In this document: positions 46,151 through 58,200 of the stretch, one piece after another | Layout: every line of letters begins with the position of its first letter | Position numbering within the stretch: the first letter of the stretch is position 1 | Assembly (NCBI GenBank): GCA_036346395.1 | Contig: CM070606.1 | Span: forward strand, 22,306,915 to 22,370,914 | Direction: 5' to 3' | Source: Hsuehochloa calcarea | Taxonomy: Eukaryota; Streptophyta; Magnoliopsida; Poales; Poaceae | Length of the DNA: 64,000 nt | Translations under genes and position numbers: made by a program | The notes under the pieces: generated by a model | What the model saw: only the letters and a program-made list of their open reading frames with translations | Databases searched by the model: none | Told to the model about the DNA's origin: nothing

Positions 46151-47658
46151 GAGCTAAAGCATCCGAACTGAAATTGTCACCAAGGTCAGATCAACACAAG
46201 GAAGTCCAACCAACCATACAAAATCGATCGAGAAAAAACAAATAGAAGACGAAGACATCAAAGAAATCATGAAGAACATGAGAAGAGGCAAAGCCCGTGA
46301 TTTTCTCAAGACGAGCAGTGGCACAGATGGTTTGGCAACCGATCGTGTACCTAAACATCATGAAACCGATAACCGATTACGAAGAAGCTCATGAATCACC
46401 TTACTCTATCCATCCCGGAGTACCAAGATGTACCAGATCTGAAGGAAAAGTATTGGTGGGTTAGTATGAAGCGAGAGATCGCCGAGTTTGTTGCACGCCA
46501 GATGTATGTCGCGTGTTAAGGCAGAGCATCGAGACTGCCGGATTGTTACAACCATTACCAATTCCCGAGTGGAAATGGGAGGAGATTGGTATGGATTTTA
46601 TCACCGGACTACCTAGGACCCAATCAGTTGTGATTCCATTTGGGTGATAATTGACCGATTAACCAAAGTGGCTCATTTTATTCCATCCAAGACCACTTAC
46701 GTAGCAATAAGTTAGCGAGAATTGTACATGGCCAGATCGTCTGCTCTACATGGTATACCCAAGAAAATTGTGTCTGACAGAGGTTCGCAGTTCACTTCAA
46801 AATTTTGGCAGAGTCTACATGAAGCTTTGGGAACCAGACTCAACTTCAAAGACAAAGATATCATCCCCAAACAGATGGTCGACCGCGTGTAAATCAGTCC
46901 TAGAAGACATGCTTCGAGCTTGTGCTATAGATTATGGAAGAAGTCGGGATAAGAATTTGCCCTATGCGAGATTTTCCTACAACAACAGCTTTCAAGCCAG
47001 CCTGCAGATGTCGCCATTCGAAGCATTGTATGGTAGAAAGTGTAGAACCCCTCTTCTTTGGGATCAAGTAGGAGAACACCAATTCTTCGGACCAGAATTG
47101 ATAAAAGAAGCCGAAAGTAAGGTAAAAGCAATAAGAGAACGTCTGAAAGTAGCTCAAACCCGACAAAAGAGTTATGCTGATAATCGTCGGAGAGAACTAT
47201 CCTTTGAAATGGGAGATTTTGTCTATCTCAGGGTAACTCCACTCCGAGGAGTGAAGAGATTTCAGACTAAAGGAAAACTCGCACCCAGATTTGTCGGACC
47301 TTATAAGATTTTGGCAAAGAAAGGTGAAGTTGCTTATCAATTGGAACTACCAGCATCTTTGTCAGCTGTTCACAATGTCTTCCATGTATCCCAGTTAAAG
47401 AAATGTCTCAGAGTACCAACAGAAGAAACACCGCTCGAGAGCATCGAACTTCAGGAAGATCTCACCTATGTGGAACAACCAATCAAGATTCTCGATGTGG
47501 CAGAACGCGTCACCAGAAGCAAAGTCATTCGTTCTTGTAAGGTTCAGTGGAGCAATCATTCAGAAGAAGAAGCTACCTGGGAGCGAGAAGAAGTTTTGAG
47601 AGCCGAGTATCCCTACCTTTTGTCGACTAAGTCCAATCTCGGTCGAGATTCCCTTTAA
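46151..47658 (+). pseudogene. Chromodomain Gypsy element: integrase and chromodomain
   Basis: The zinc-domain region is degraded. The core shows WEEIGMDFITGLPRT (catalytic Asp, near 46585), a second Asp in VSDRGSQFTSKFW (46770-46805) and a degraded third motif. An open frame to 47658 carries FQASLQMSPFEALYGRKC, GDFVYLRVTPLRGVKRF, HNVFHVSQLKKC and a C-terminal chromodomain (IKILDVAERVTRSKVIRSCK, WSNHSEEEATWER). The chromodomain directs insertion to marked chromatin in this lineage. The stop at 47656-47658 touches the polypurine tract. Confidence 0.92.
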
Positions 47659-47668
47659 GGGGTAGGTT

Positions 47669-50600
47669 TGTAATACCCAAAATTTCAATTTCATTTAAAA
47701 ATAAGATTTATTAATTTTGTGGATTTTCCGAATTTTTAAAAGCTTTTCAATAAAGTATATTAAGGCTAAAAGAATTTATATGCAAAATCTATTACCAACT
47801 AAAAGTTGGAATTATTTTATTTAAGTCCGTAATGCCTCATAGAATTTATGTGAATTTTCTCAAAATTTTGGACTTCATTTACTATTTTCTAAAGCTTATT
47901 TGAATTTCGGAATTAAATCAATTGAAAAGGTTTAAAATTTCTCTCACATAAAGATCGGGCGAAGCTCAAAGATCAGGCGCTTCTCGCCCACTCCTTCCTG
48001 CTGCGAATAACGCGGCCGTCCGATCAAATCGGACGGCCGACATTCAATCCGCCCGCGCCCTCTCTCCCTCTCTCTGTCTCGCTGTCAGGTGGGGCCCGCT
48101 GCAACAGTGTCGTCTTCCTCGCCTCTTTCTTCCCCGCGCGACGCCGCCATTACCGCACCTCGGGATTTCTTCAATTCCGTGATTCTCTCCCCCATTACTC
48201 CCGCATTTGCGCGCGTTCAAGTCGCCCGATTAACGCCGCTCATCCTCGCTTTACCCCATCATTTCGCCTGCGCGCCCCACCTCTCTCGCCGCCATTATCG
48301 CGCCCACGATCTCCATCTCCCGCCTCCTCGCCTATAAAAGGTGCCCCCGGCTGCGCATTCTCTCCCACACTCCATTCCATCTACTCCCGAAGCTTTGCTC
48401 GCTCTCAATCGCCGGCATTTGAAGTTTTCCCGTTAGCGGCCGAAGCTCCATCTTCTTTGATTCCGGCAGCAGCAAGCATTCTCCGGCCACCGCGATCGCA
48501 CCATCGGCCTTCAAAGATACTCCCGCGATCTGAGTGCGCACCTTGGCTTCGCTGAAGACCCCGAGCACCTTCGCGCCAACAACCGAACCGCACCGCCTCT
48601 CTCCGTCGCCGACGACCTTCCGGCCACTCGCCGCCACTGTAGCGACTCGACTCAAGATCGTTCCTCGAACTCATTGCGACCTCACCGGAGCTCGCCGCGC
48701 CGCATTGCTCGCTGCGCCATCGGTTCCGAGCGCCTCCCTCTCCGGCGCCGCCGACGTGGTTAGCCACATCGCCGCATCATCGCCGCCACCTCACCCCTAC
48801 GCGTGCGTGGCGTACGTGGATGCCGGTAAGAATACAAGCGCCAAAGACACCGCTCCTTCACATCAGGTCAGGAGCCGAGTCCACCGTGGACTTGAAAACG
48901 CCGTGGACTCACCCATGACTGTTTAGCCCACATGTCGACCTCGTGAACAAAGTGCACGACGCCATCCAGCGCAATAAATGGAATTTCCTTTAGAAAATTA
49001 ATTCGAAATTGAAATTTCGATTTTTGAATAAAATTAGATTTAAACTTCCAGAGCTCGTATTTCTTCATACAAACTCCGATTTAGGTGATTCAAATTTCTA
49101 AATTTGTATAAAATCAAGATCTAGCTAACTAAACCAAAATTATTTAATTTGGAGTTAATTTGAATTTTCAATTGAATTTATTTGTGTTCATTTGAATTCT
49201 GCTTGAATTTGGAATATTTTCACAGATAGATTTTGACGACTCCGGAGAGCTTGACCCTATTGAAGAAGTAGATTACAGTGAATTTGAACAAGGCAAGTTA
49301 CACCATTGACCATTTTGCCCCAATATTTAAAATTATTTAATTTCTGCTTTTAAATTATTATGCATGCATAATTGTATTTAATTATTTTAAATTCTGCTTT
49401 AAATATTTAATTATTCCAATTCCTTTGTATAGCCAAATTTGATTGTTGTATTATCAATTCCTTGTAACCTTAGTCAAATGAATTTAAAAATAAAGGTATG
49501 CTTAGCAAATGCTTAGACCATGAAATATTTGACTTTGGGAGAATTTAGCCAAAATTTCATAAACTGATAAAAGCTTTGTGACATTGCTTTGTCATGGTGG
49601 ACTTTTGCAAATGTCTTTGAAAATTTAAAAGAAAATGGTTTATACTTGGGCAAACATGGACCGTTGGTGGGTGCAAGTTTATGCACGGGCCTGTCTGGTT
49701 AGGACTGAGACCCAGGGTTTTTATTGAAAGTTGCCCAAGTAGATTAAGGACCGGCCTTTGAGCCGCATCTTGCAAAAGCTCCACCGTACTACCACATGTT
49801 CTGTATGGGCAGAACCAGGCTTAATAGTTTGTATTACCTCAGTATTGTTTATGCCATTATTGTTGTGTGGGTGTCGGTTAGACTTTATTCCCACTTGGCG
49901 CAAGAGGGGGTTTCCGGCAGGTGGTTAGCCTAATGGAAGTGAAACCTTAGCGGGCATATTGGTATTGAGGTAGTACATTGGAAACGCCTTGTGATAATTG
50001 CCTAGTCACACACCTAAGGAAGTGTGTATTGGCCACATAACTGCAAATTATCTCTTGTGGGTAAAGTTGTACAACCTCTGCAGTGTAAATCTATTCAATA
50101 GCCGTGTCCACGGCCATGGACATGCTGAGCAAAGCCACTCTAAGTTAGATTTGTTTTTGGTTTTAAAATAACTTTGGACATGATTTGAGGATGGTTAATC
50201 CTTGTGGTAAATTTGGCGGGTAGCCTTGTGATAGGAGGGTATCCATCACCATGTTTCATATGGAGGTTATCCACTATAAAATGATCAATCTTTAAATCTG
50301 ATTTTAGTTATGTAATAAAAATGTGCCTTGAAACTTAGTATAACTATTTAAATCAAAAAGGCTGATTTATGCAAATAAACCCTACAACCTTCCTTTGAAT
50401 AACTTATGCATGCATTCTAAATTACAGATTGGGTGTAATTTATAGCACAGATTGTAGTGCTCACTCTTCTTTGAATATTATTATTCAGGAGAAGACTGCT
50501 ATCCAGAAGGTGAGGAGCAGGACGATTAGGCCGCGATCTCCAGACGATTGCCTGTGGCGTATCGTGTGGCTTACCTTTATTATTTGCTTCCGCTTAATGT

Positions 50601-50756
50601 TTTATTTGGCCTCCGGCCCCAGTTGTAATAAACTCTATGCTTATTAATACACGCTGGATATGTTTGTGATAACATTTTTATGACTGTGTACACTGGAAAT
50701 CCTGGACTAGTGTATGAACACAGAGAATTCGGGATCCTTCGTTCCCGGGTTCGACA
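47669..50756 (+). repeat. 3' LTR of the chromodomain Gypsy element
   Basis: It starts TGTAATACCC and ends GGGTTCGACA. The TATA box is at 48333-48339. It is followed by tggaa, the second target-site copy. Reading frames in 48089-48926 and 49557-49903 are not genes. Confidence 0.95.
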
Positions 50757-51010
50757 TGGAAGCCTTACTTCCCTTGTTTTTTTTCATCTCTGCTAAGTAC
50801 TTCTTGCAGTTTCTCTTCTAATGCTCAGTCTCATGATAATGGTAACATTCGATTTAAGCTTAGGACCCAAATTTGAGTTTCTTACGCTTAGCCTTGAGAC
50901 TCTCGATCTCATCTTGAGTATTTCCTTTACCCTTTCTCTTTCCTGACAGCTGGAGTCTAGACAATGTTGTTTGGAGGTTGGACTACCATCATCCTCTTCG
51001 GGACATGTCA
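50757..51010 (-). pseudogene. Copia element C: gag zinc-knuckle fragment (first piece)
   Basis: The minus strand near 50850-50765 reads CYHYHETEH, then KRNCKKYLAEMKKNKGS after one stop, a decayed CCHC knuckle (second Cys is His). This is the segment that comes before the protease piece at 39112-39261. The Gypsy element separated the two. Upstream (to 51010) the frame is Ser/Lys-rich and unclear. Confidence 0.7.
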
Positions 51011-51984
51011 CCGCTACTCACATGCGTCGCCTAACTGATCTAATGATTTCCTTTTGTTATTATTTCCTATTTATCGAGGAAATTCCGTGGAAGTTAGTTG
51101 AGACCTATCCATAGGTACGGGGTATACATAAGTCTCACCGACACATAGGGTCTATCTTACTTAATGATTTAATTTATCATTCTACATTTATCAAGAAAAT
51201 TCCATAAGTAAGGTGGAACTTCTAAGCATTGGCTAGCACTAGTCTTATATCTTGATCAGTGGTGTGTGCAGTTTGAGTCTCTGTATTCAGGTGATCATCA
51301 CCCATTCTACTTACTTATGTGACTCGACATACACCAAAGTGGATCTATTACCCTAGGTTGATCCTTAGCCATAGAACCTGCTAATGACCACTTCTAGTTA
51401 AGTAGATAACTGCACTATAAGACCTATCACTCTGACTACTATTACTAGTATGAAGTTAGGTTTACTTACTCTTACCACAGTAGTTAACCAAGTACTATTA
51501 TTACTCGTTAATGTATAGGTCTATGTGTCGGTGACGTATCACAATCCTAGTTAGGTTTTAACTAAAGTAATCATTTTATCTAATCGACAATTTAGTAAGG
51601 ACCTACTCGTAGTATGTTTCTATGATTTATTATTTTATTTTTGCTAGGGTGTCCAATATGCCATTTCATATTACCACTATTATCACTTACTATTACTACT
51701 ATATTGATAACGATTTATGGTAGGCAATTATATGCCAACTGACATAGCCTACCGATCACTTCGACATTATGCTTTGTTAGAGATAATGTTTTGTTTGGAC
51801 ACAGCCTCTATTCAAGTTAATATCTGAGTATACCGACGTACTAATCAACTTAATTCATTAAGTTACTATCATTTTATTAATGTCCTAAATGAATCATCCT
51901 AGTATACTTTCTAAGTAAATTTGTCTCTTAGGTTTAGGGCTATTAGCATACTAGACCATTTTGAATTAACATCGGTTGAACTTG
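51011..51984. other. Unassigned AT-rich repeat-like stretch
   Basis: No gene is seen. Two related segments with 'tttatc.ag.aaattcc' (51070-51090 and 51188-51208) suggest an old internal duplication. The word caccgacacatag at about 51149-51161 recurs inverted at about 51523-51535. It may be the far end of the LTR that starts (minus) at 56271, because the solo LTR at 51990-54345 inserted between them, but I cannot confirm this. Confidence 0.4.
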
Positions 51985-51989
51985 CAAGG

Positions 51990-52981
51990 TGTAACACCCC
52001 AACCAATCAAAGGGCCTGGAATGCTACTAAATAAACATGATAACCATTTAAACATAAGATATAGTTCTAAATTTCGGCAGAACCTCCTTTGTATAATTAA
52101 GTATATCGGAGGTTCCAATGTGATGCATATACTATTATCAATATCTCAACATCCAATGTTCATCAAAGCATTCTTAAATAATCTATTCAGCTAATGCATA
52201 AGCAAGTATAATTAAAATTTACCACTCTCCTTATTACAAATAATCCAATGCATTCAAGCATAGCCAAAATTAATCCTTAAACAGTTTGCTTATTATTAAG
52301 ATACGATCTAAATGATAATCATTTTTAAAAGAATGTGTGGTAGTGAGTGCATCCAAAGCAACCCTACCCCCTCCCATGCATGCTGTTCTTGCAAGTGGTA
52401 CCTAAAAACACAACAAAAGCAAGAGGTGAGTCCAAAGACTCAGCAAATATAATAAATGGCATCAACAATATACAAGCATGTAACTCATCAACTATACTTC
52501 ACAAAACCACATATCAATCACTTTACACATGCATGCTACGCAATATGCTCAACATGATCTTTTTCCTCATCTTTCCCTTTTGCATTTTACCGGTAATGCA
52601 AAGTGCGCATCCGTCGATGCACACCCATGCCTCGCACTATCCGACAGGGGACCATTGCCCATACTCCACATGTATGGGGACCGAAGCCCATGCTCTTCAA
52701 GTATGGGGACCTTTAGCCCGTCATTAACATGACAGGGACCTCAAGAGTTGCTTGGTCATCACATGACCAAGACTTCACTAAACCAACATGATGCATATGT
52801 ATGAATTCTTAAAGTAACACAAACATTCATCCTCAACAACATTGCATATGAATAACCTATTCATACTCTAAAATCTCATAACCATAGACAAACAACCATG
52901 AATAACACGTAATTCATATCTCTAGCAACCGTGAACAATACCAAGTATGACATCTTCACAAATATGAACACACAAGTACTC

Positions 52982-53026
<45 letters not shown>

Positions 53027-54345
53027 AACATTTTCATTCAATAATATATATTATATTCATCATTATACTTGCCTTAACCACGAGAGAACGAGGGATGTAT
53101 GTAAGGTGTCTTTGCTTGCATCACCCACCACCTGAATAATAATTATAACACAAGCTAAGGCATAGCAGCGGACCAAAACAAACTATATAACAACAACCAT
53201 GAACTCGCAAAAACATCTAACTCGATCCCGTCCCCAAATTCCTAAACGTCGATCTGTCCCCTCGGTAGATAGTCAACTTCAAAAATCAATATCTATTGGT
53301 ACAAAAGTTCAAATAAGATGTTCTTAGACTTTCTGGAAAGATAATTAAATTATCCAACTAAGTATAGTTGGTGAGCCTTACTGAATTGGCCAAATAATAC
53401 CCCTACCGGGCCGCTTAATAAAACATCAATTTCACATCGGACTCTAGATAGAGCACTAAAATCACCATAACCTTTGCTACGCAACTCGAACGAGGTGATC
53501 TTGGACTCTCTGAATCATGACAAAACCAGCTACAATAGTCTAGTTAGACAAGTCTCTTGATTCGGCATCCTACTAATTCTTATATTCAGGTTAAATTTAC
53601 ATCTAATCGCAATCGACAATCAATAAACAGTGGCGGTAAAAATTTCATAACTTTTGATTGACAACTCTAAAAATTGTGTTATTTATCAACTTGGAAAACT
53701 TATTGAATCCTCTACAATATTCATTTTGGGTGGTTTTTCTAATTCGGGTCTAAATAATTCATAATGGCGGACAAGACAATCATCAATTCTCGTCGACTCT
53801 CTCCGATCGCGTAAAACTACCATAACTCCTAAATCGTAAATCCAAATCAGGTGATCTTGGTGCCCAAAGAAATCTAAGACCGAGGGCTACAACTTTATAA
53901 AGGGCGGTCAAATCGAAAACGTCTGAGATGTTACCAAAACGACGAGCAACAACCTTTGAACAACACCGATCTGCTACCTCGTCTTGGCTGGCACTCCAAC
54001 GGTGGTCTCCTCGCCTTTCCTTTAATGGACCGCAACAAGGATCTTTGCCGGGGAGGGAGGTGGTGCTGATGGGGAGGTGGTGGCGCAGGGGAGAAGCAAT
54101 GGGGAGAGGGGGGTGGCGGCTATGGGGGGGAGAGGGGAAAGGGGGAGGGTGGCTAGGGTTTAGGGGGGAGGTCATCCCCCCTTTGGCCAGCCTCCCTCTT
54201 GGGCCACATGGGCCGTGGCCCAAGGTCCAGGTTGTCCAAATAATACGGAAAACTCCCTTTTAATTTCAGAATTTTTACTCCTTTCTTTTCCCTCTCTTCT
54301 TTCAGCTGATTTTCTAACTACCCGATTAAATTCCGGGATATTACA
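51990..54345 (-). repeat. Solo LTR, Gypsy type, with target duplication
   Basis: The plus-strand ends are TGTAACACCCCAAC and GGGATATTACA, with a perfect 5-bp duplication caagg (51985-51989 and 54346-54350). The minus strand starts TGTAATATCCCGGAATTTAA, a common start of plant Gypsy LTRs. The GC-rich block (54000-54200) then lies in the first part, as in LTRs A and B, so minus orientation is likely. No internal region is present. It is 2356 bp long. Confidence 0.88.
52985..53034. repeat. (AT)25 microsatellite
   Basis: A perfect AT dinucleotide run of 50 bp inside the solo LTR. It is likely to vary in length. Confidence 0.95.
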
Positions 54346-54350
54346 CAAGG

Positions 54351-56271
54351 AGCTGACTAAAATGATACAAACTAACTAACCTTTTACTAGTTACCTTTTG
54401 CTAACAACATTCTTGCTAATATCCATCAATTGATTAGCCTTCCAACAATTTTTAATCGACCAATTAATGGGTGGGCCGATTGTCAGTGGGACATTCTTAT
54501 AACATAAACTTCTTGTTAGTCACTAATAGGTGGGCCGCTATTGTCATTGAGATTTACAGTTTAACATAACCCTTAATTTAATTCATTTCATATTAACACT
54601 CTAATTACTCAAATTAATCTCTTTAAGCCACCCACTAAATAACTGCTAACTAGTCACTTTATTTGAAAAGGGTCCACTGTCATATGCTCACACACACAAC
54701 AGAGAGACACAGAGAGAAGGATGGAGTAGAGGAAGAACAGAGGAGGCAAGGTAGGCGGCGGTGATGAGGGCAGCGTCGGCAGTTGCCGCGGATGGGGAAA
54801 ATGGAACAGGACAGGTAGGTCGGTCGCAACGAGGATGGTGTCACCAGTCAGGCAGCACCGAGGTGGCCAACCGTCGGAGAGGAGATAGAGCGGTGACGCT
54901 GGAGGGGGAGGGGGAAGAATAGGGGGAACACAAGCATCTAGGGGCCGAAGGGGACTCACTGGAGCGTACAGAAGGGGCTGAAGGCGGCTATGGTAGCCTA
55001 GCGGCAGGTGCCGGTGACCGCACAGGGAGGTCCTCGTGGTGGCGGTGCTACAGGGAAGGAGAGAGGGAGTGAGTGGTTGGGGAGGATAGAAGGGGGTTCG
55101 GGGATGGTCCATGCTAGGGGAATTGAAGGATGGCTCGCCAATTCAATAACGGAGGTGACAATGGCGGCTTTCGGCCAGAGTCGGGGAAGAAGGCGGTGGG
55201 CGGTGCCCTTGTGGAGAAATCCCAAAATTGGGTGAGGGCTTTTGGAAGACATGCTCTGAAACCCAAAGTGATGCCAGTAGGTTGGGGATCGGCTCACCGT
55301 GTCGGCTGGAACAGCGTGCGGAGGTGGCGACCGCGGAGGCGGCATTATTGGACGGAAGGGAGAAGGGGCGTGTCTTCGGTGCTTCGGCTGTGGAGAGAGA
55401 AGAGGGAGGTGAGTGCAAGGTTGGGGACATCGAGACTAAGTCGATGACCCCGATGGCGGTGGTTGGAGCACACTGTAGGGACTGGAGTGCCTCGGCGACA
55501 TGGCGGCCAGGCCGAGAGCTCGAGGTCTTGGTCGCTACTTTCTTGCGAGAGGAACAGGAGGGGAGCAAGGAGGAAGGAGGACGGGGCGTGGCTAAGTAGA
55601 GGGAGGGCGGTGAGGCTCAAGGCGCTTCCGTCTTGCCGAGGTGGTGTCGAGGCGTACATGGGCATGTCCCGAGCGTGGATGTTGTCTCGACGACATTGTG
55701 CGGAGCTGGTGGTGACACGGGCACAGGCGGCAACATGACGCTAGTAGTGACACGAGGACGGAAGCGGGTGAGAGGTGTAGCACTAGTAGCACGGGCGCGG
55801 TTTCACTTAGGGTGGCTCGGAGCAGGTAAGTGGAAGGGGGGAACAGGAGGGGTAGCGATGCTAGCTAGGCAAAAGTCGGGGGCGGGGGGGGGGGCGGCAA
55901 TGATGCGGCAATGTTATGGCCGTTGTGACGAAGTGCACAGGGCGGCGGCATGGCGCCACTGATGGGGGGTTGGGTGAAGGAGCAAAGGAGAAAGAGAAGG
56001 AAGAAAGAGAGAAAGGCTGGTAGGTGGCCTGGGATGGAGAAAAGGAGAAAAGAAAAGAGCAAAAGGAAATTAAAAAGGAGAAGCAGGCTAGGCCAGATAG
56101 TTTTCGGCCCAGACCGTATTCTAGGGTTTTGTTTTCCTAAAAATTTCATTGTTCGACATCTTCAAAATAAAATCCAGGCAACTCCAATATCAAGAAGATG
56201 TTTTCAAAAAAAATTTAAAAATCCCATATTTTTAAACAATTTCAAACGCGTGAACTTTTTGGGTTGTTACA
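54351..56271 (-). repeat. Further long GC-rich LTR (LTR D)
   Basis: The minus strand starts at 56271 with TGTAACAACCC. It has an AT-rich head, a GC-rich block (54720-55980), a CA/GA-repeat at 54680-54720 and an AT-rich tail, the same plan as LTRs A and B. The tail may continue at 51984 beyond the solo LTR. Long frames in 54654-55962 on both strands are GC artefacts. No matching target duplication was found. Confidence 0.6.
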
Positions 56272-57771
56272 ATTAGAAAATCTAATTATGAGTTAATTTA
56301 TGTTTTGAGTTTATGACTTGCGGCCCCACCTTTTAAAATGCATTGTGCAGACTGGGTCCATAGTCATGCACCTCCGGCTCGTGGGCCTACTGCCCAAGCA
56401 CTGTTTCCGTGGGCCAACTCTGATGAACTATGGAGGTCTTGATTTACCCCGATCTTTTGATGAGAAGATAAATTTGGTAGAAGTCGCTCAACTCTCATGA
56501 TCCTGGCTACGAACGCGCAAGGCTCGAAACCACATAATCGCTGAACTGCTCGACAAGTTGTTATCAACCGTGCACCATGCACGAATACCCGGATGACCTG
56601 ATCACGAAGATCAACTTCTGCATACACCGAAGAAGTACACAAGAACAAGGTAAAAGCGCAATATGATGTTTTGCAAATATGAATGAAATTGGTATTGATA
56701 AGTGGGCTTTAAAAGACGATGTCGCTATTGTTCTCGCCGAACAAGATGACAAAGTATAAAGTAGCAAAGCTAAACTTCAATAAAAACCACGGAGACTAGA
56801 GGGTAAGGTTGGGGCGGTGGTACTGTTCACGCTTGAACAATACCCATAAACCCTAGGTGGCCGGCCCTATTAGCCATATGGGCCAAATCAGCCCATTCAT
56901 GGCATGAGTCAACCCATTCATTACATATCCCATGGGCCAACAAGAGGTGACGCAGCACCGGGCACATAGACGTAGTACGATGGCATGTAGACGTAGTTCG
57001 GCTCATAAGAGTAGAAGTAGCTCGGTACAATTGGGGAATATGACATTGCAGTAGCCGAAAGTCCTATTGGAGAAGATGTAGTTGAAGTAAAGGATGTTGT
57101 GCAGTGGGTCGAAGCAATAGTTGCATCATTAGGGTTGATGTGCAAATCAAACTCCATGTGGAACATGATCCCACCTATCAGTGACTCTTAGATTTTTTCA
57201 GAAAAAAGTAATTAAATTAAAAATAAAATCCTAGTAGCCCACCTATAATAAATTGTTGTATTTTCTTATTAGAAATTAAACCAAAAAATGAATTAAATAA
57301 CTCGGCCCCACATGTAAGTCACGACTAAGATTTTTCGATTGTAAAATAAAATAAAAATTGGTGGGGCACAAGATGTAAGTGACTAACCTATTTTCAAAAT
57401 AAATGTAATTCACAAAATTAGAAAATAGGGTGGACCCATGGGTGAGAGAGACCATCTATCCGTTGTTTATTTTGACGATTTTCCTTGAATTCAAACTTTG
57501 GAAAGCCCATTATATCTTGTTTTAAATCCAAATTCAATATTTTTTATTCCAAATTCAAACCCTACCCATCAGTACCAAAATATTGATTTTTTAAAATTTA
57601 TTTGAATTCATTTTATTTTATTCTATTTCTGAAATTTGCGTTATTAGATCCCGAAGCTTTGGAAGGGCAGCAGACCAAGCTGGATCAAGCCCAACAAGAC
57701 ATTGAGTAAGGCAAGTCATCACTTTAATTATATTGCTCCTATCTTTCATAATGCAATTATGTTATTTTAAA
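56272..57771 (+). repeat. Decayed plus-strand LTR-like sequence
   Basis: The end part (57640-57730: aagctttggaagg... then acattgagtaaggcaagtcatcac) has the layout of the segment near 40830-40890 of the Gypsy LTR (gagcttgacc... gaacaaggcaagttacacc). That suggests a distant LTR relative in plus orientation. The Tyr/Pro-rich minus frame at 56921-57166 (SPIVPSYFYSYEP) resembles nothing I know and is not called a gene. Confidence 0.45.
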
Positions 57772-57924
57772 GGAGTAATTCACTATATACCACTGAATAA
57801 CTTCGGATCTACAATATGTCTTTGGTGTTTCACTGATATATGAACACTAGACCCACATGTCAACCTGAAAATAAGTGACATACTGTGAATAATATAGTTA
57901 CTCAGTCATATTGTGAATTTTCTC
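57772..57924. mobile_element. Mutator-type MITE, 153 bp
   Basis: The element is flanked by a perfect 9-bp direct repeat tattttaaa (57763-57771 and 57925-57933), the target-site length of Mutator-like elements. Its ends are imperfect inverted repeats (gagtaattcactatat at the left, reverse of atattgtgaattttctc at the right). It has no coding capacity and lies about 280 bp upstream of the start codon of the protease gene. Confidence 0.75.
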
Positions 57925-58086
57925 TATTTTAAAATATTAAAATGCACACGTTATTTTAGTAATAATTATCTTATCATTAGTTCCTAGTTAATGTCATACT
58001 GCTATTTGTTTAGTCAACCGTTCATGAGAAGCAAATGAATGGTTCACAAGCTTTGAGGTTGTTGGTTTTATTGTGCTTTCAAGTCA

Positions 58087-58100
58087 CCTCCACGTGGAGG
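58087..58100. promoter_or_regulatory. G-box palindrome upstream of the protease gene
   Basis: cctccacgtggagg is a perfect 14-bp palindrome centred on CACGTG (58091-58096), about 105 bp before the start codon. G-boxes bind bZIP and bHLH factors, including light-signalling factors, which would suit a plastid protein. Whether it lies in the promoter or the 5' leader is not known. Confidence 0.6.
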
Positions 58101-58200
58101 GATTTAGCCAGGTGTGACATTTCCTCGTTAGATTTGTTTTTTGGGAGCTACAAGCGTACAGCATCGAGTGGAGCGGCGGCCTCAGCGCGCGAGTTCGGAT

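Larger units (their letters stand above)
39262..50756 (+). mobile_element. Chromodomain Gypsy element (Tekay/Del type), full length
   Basis: The element has LTRs at 39262-42320 and 47669-50756 and a perfect target duplication tggaa (39257-39261 and 50757-50761). The primer-binding site is at 42325 and a polypurine tract (TTTAAGGGGTAGG) directly follows the pol stop. The order gag, protease, RT, RNase H, integrase, chromodomain marks a chromovirus. LTRs of about 3 kb recall rice families such as RIRE3 and RIRE8; that comparison is from memory. Coding frames are broken many times as sequenced. Confidence 0.95.

Noticed and set aside
53783..55962. Frames of 100-152 codons around the (AT)n and GC-rich LTRs
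   Set aside because: Low-complexity products within LTR D and the solo LTR; no homologous domain recognised.
56921..57166. Tyr/Pro-rich minus-strand frame
   Set aside because: Repeat-like composition in decayed LTR sequence; no known domain and no supporting signals.
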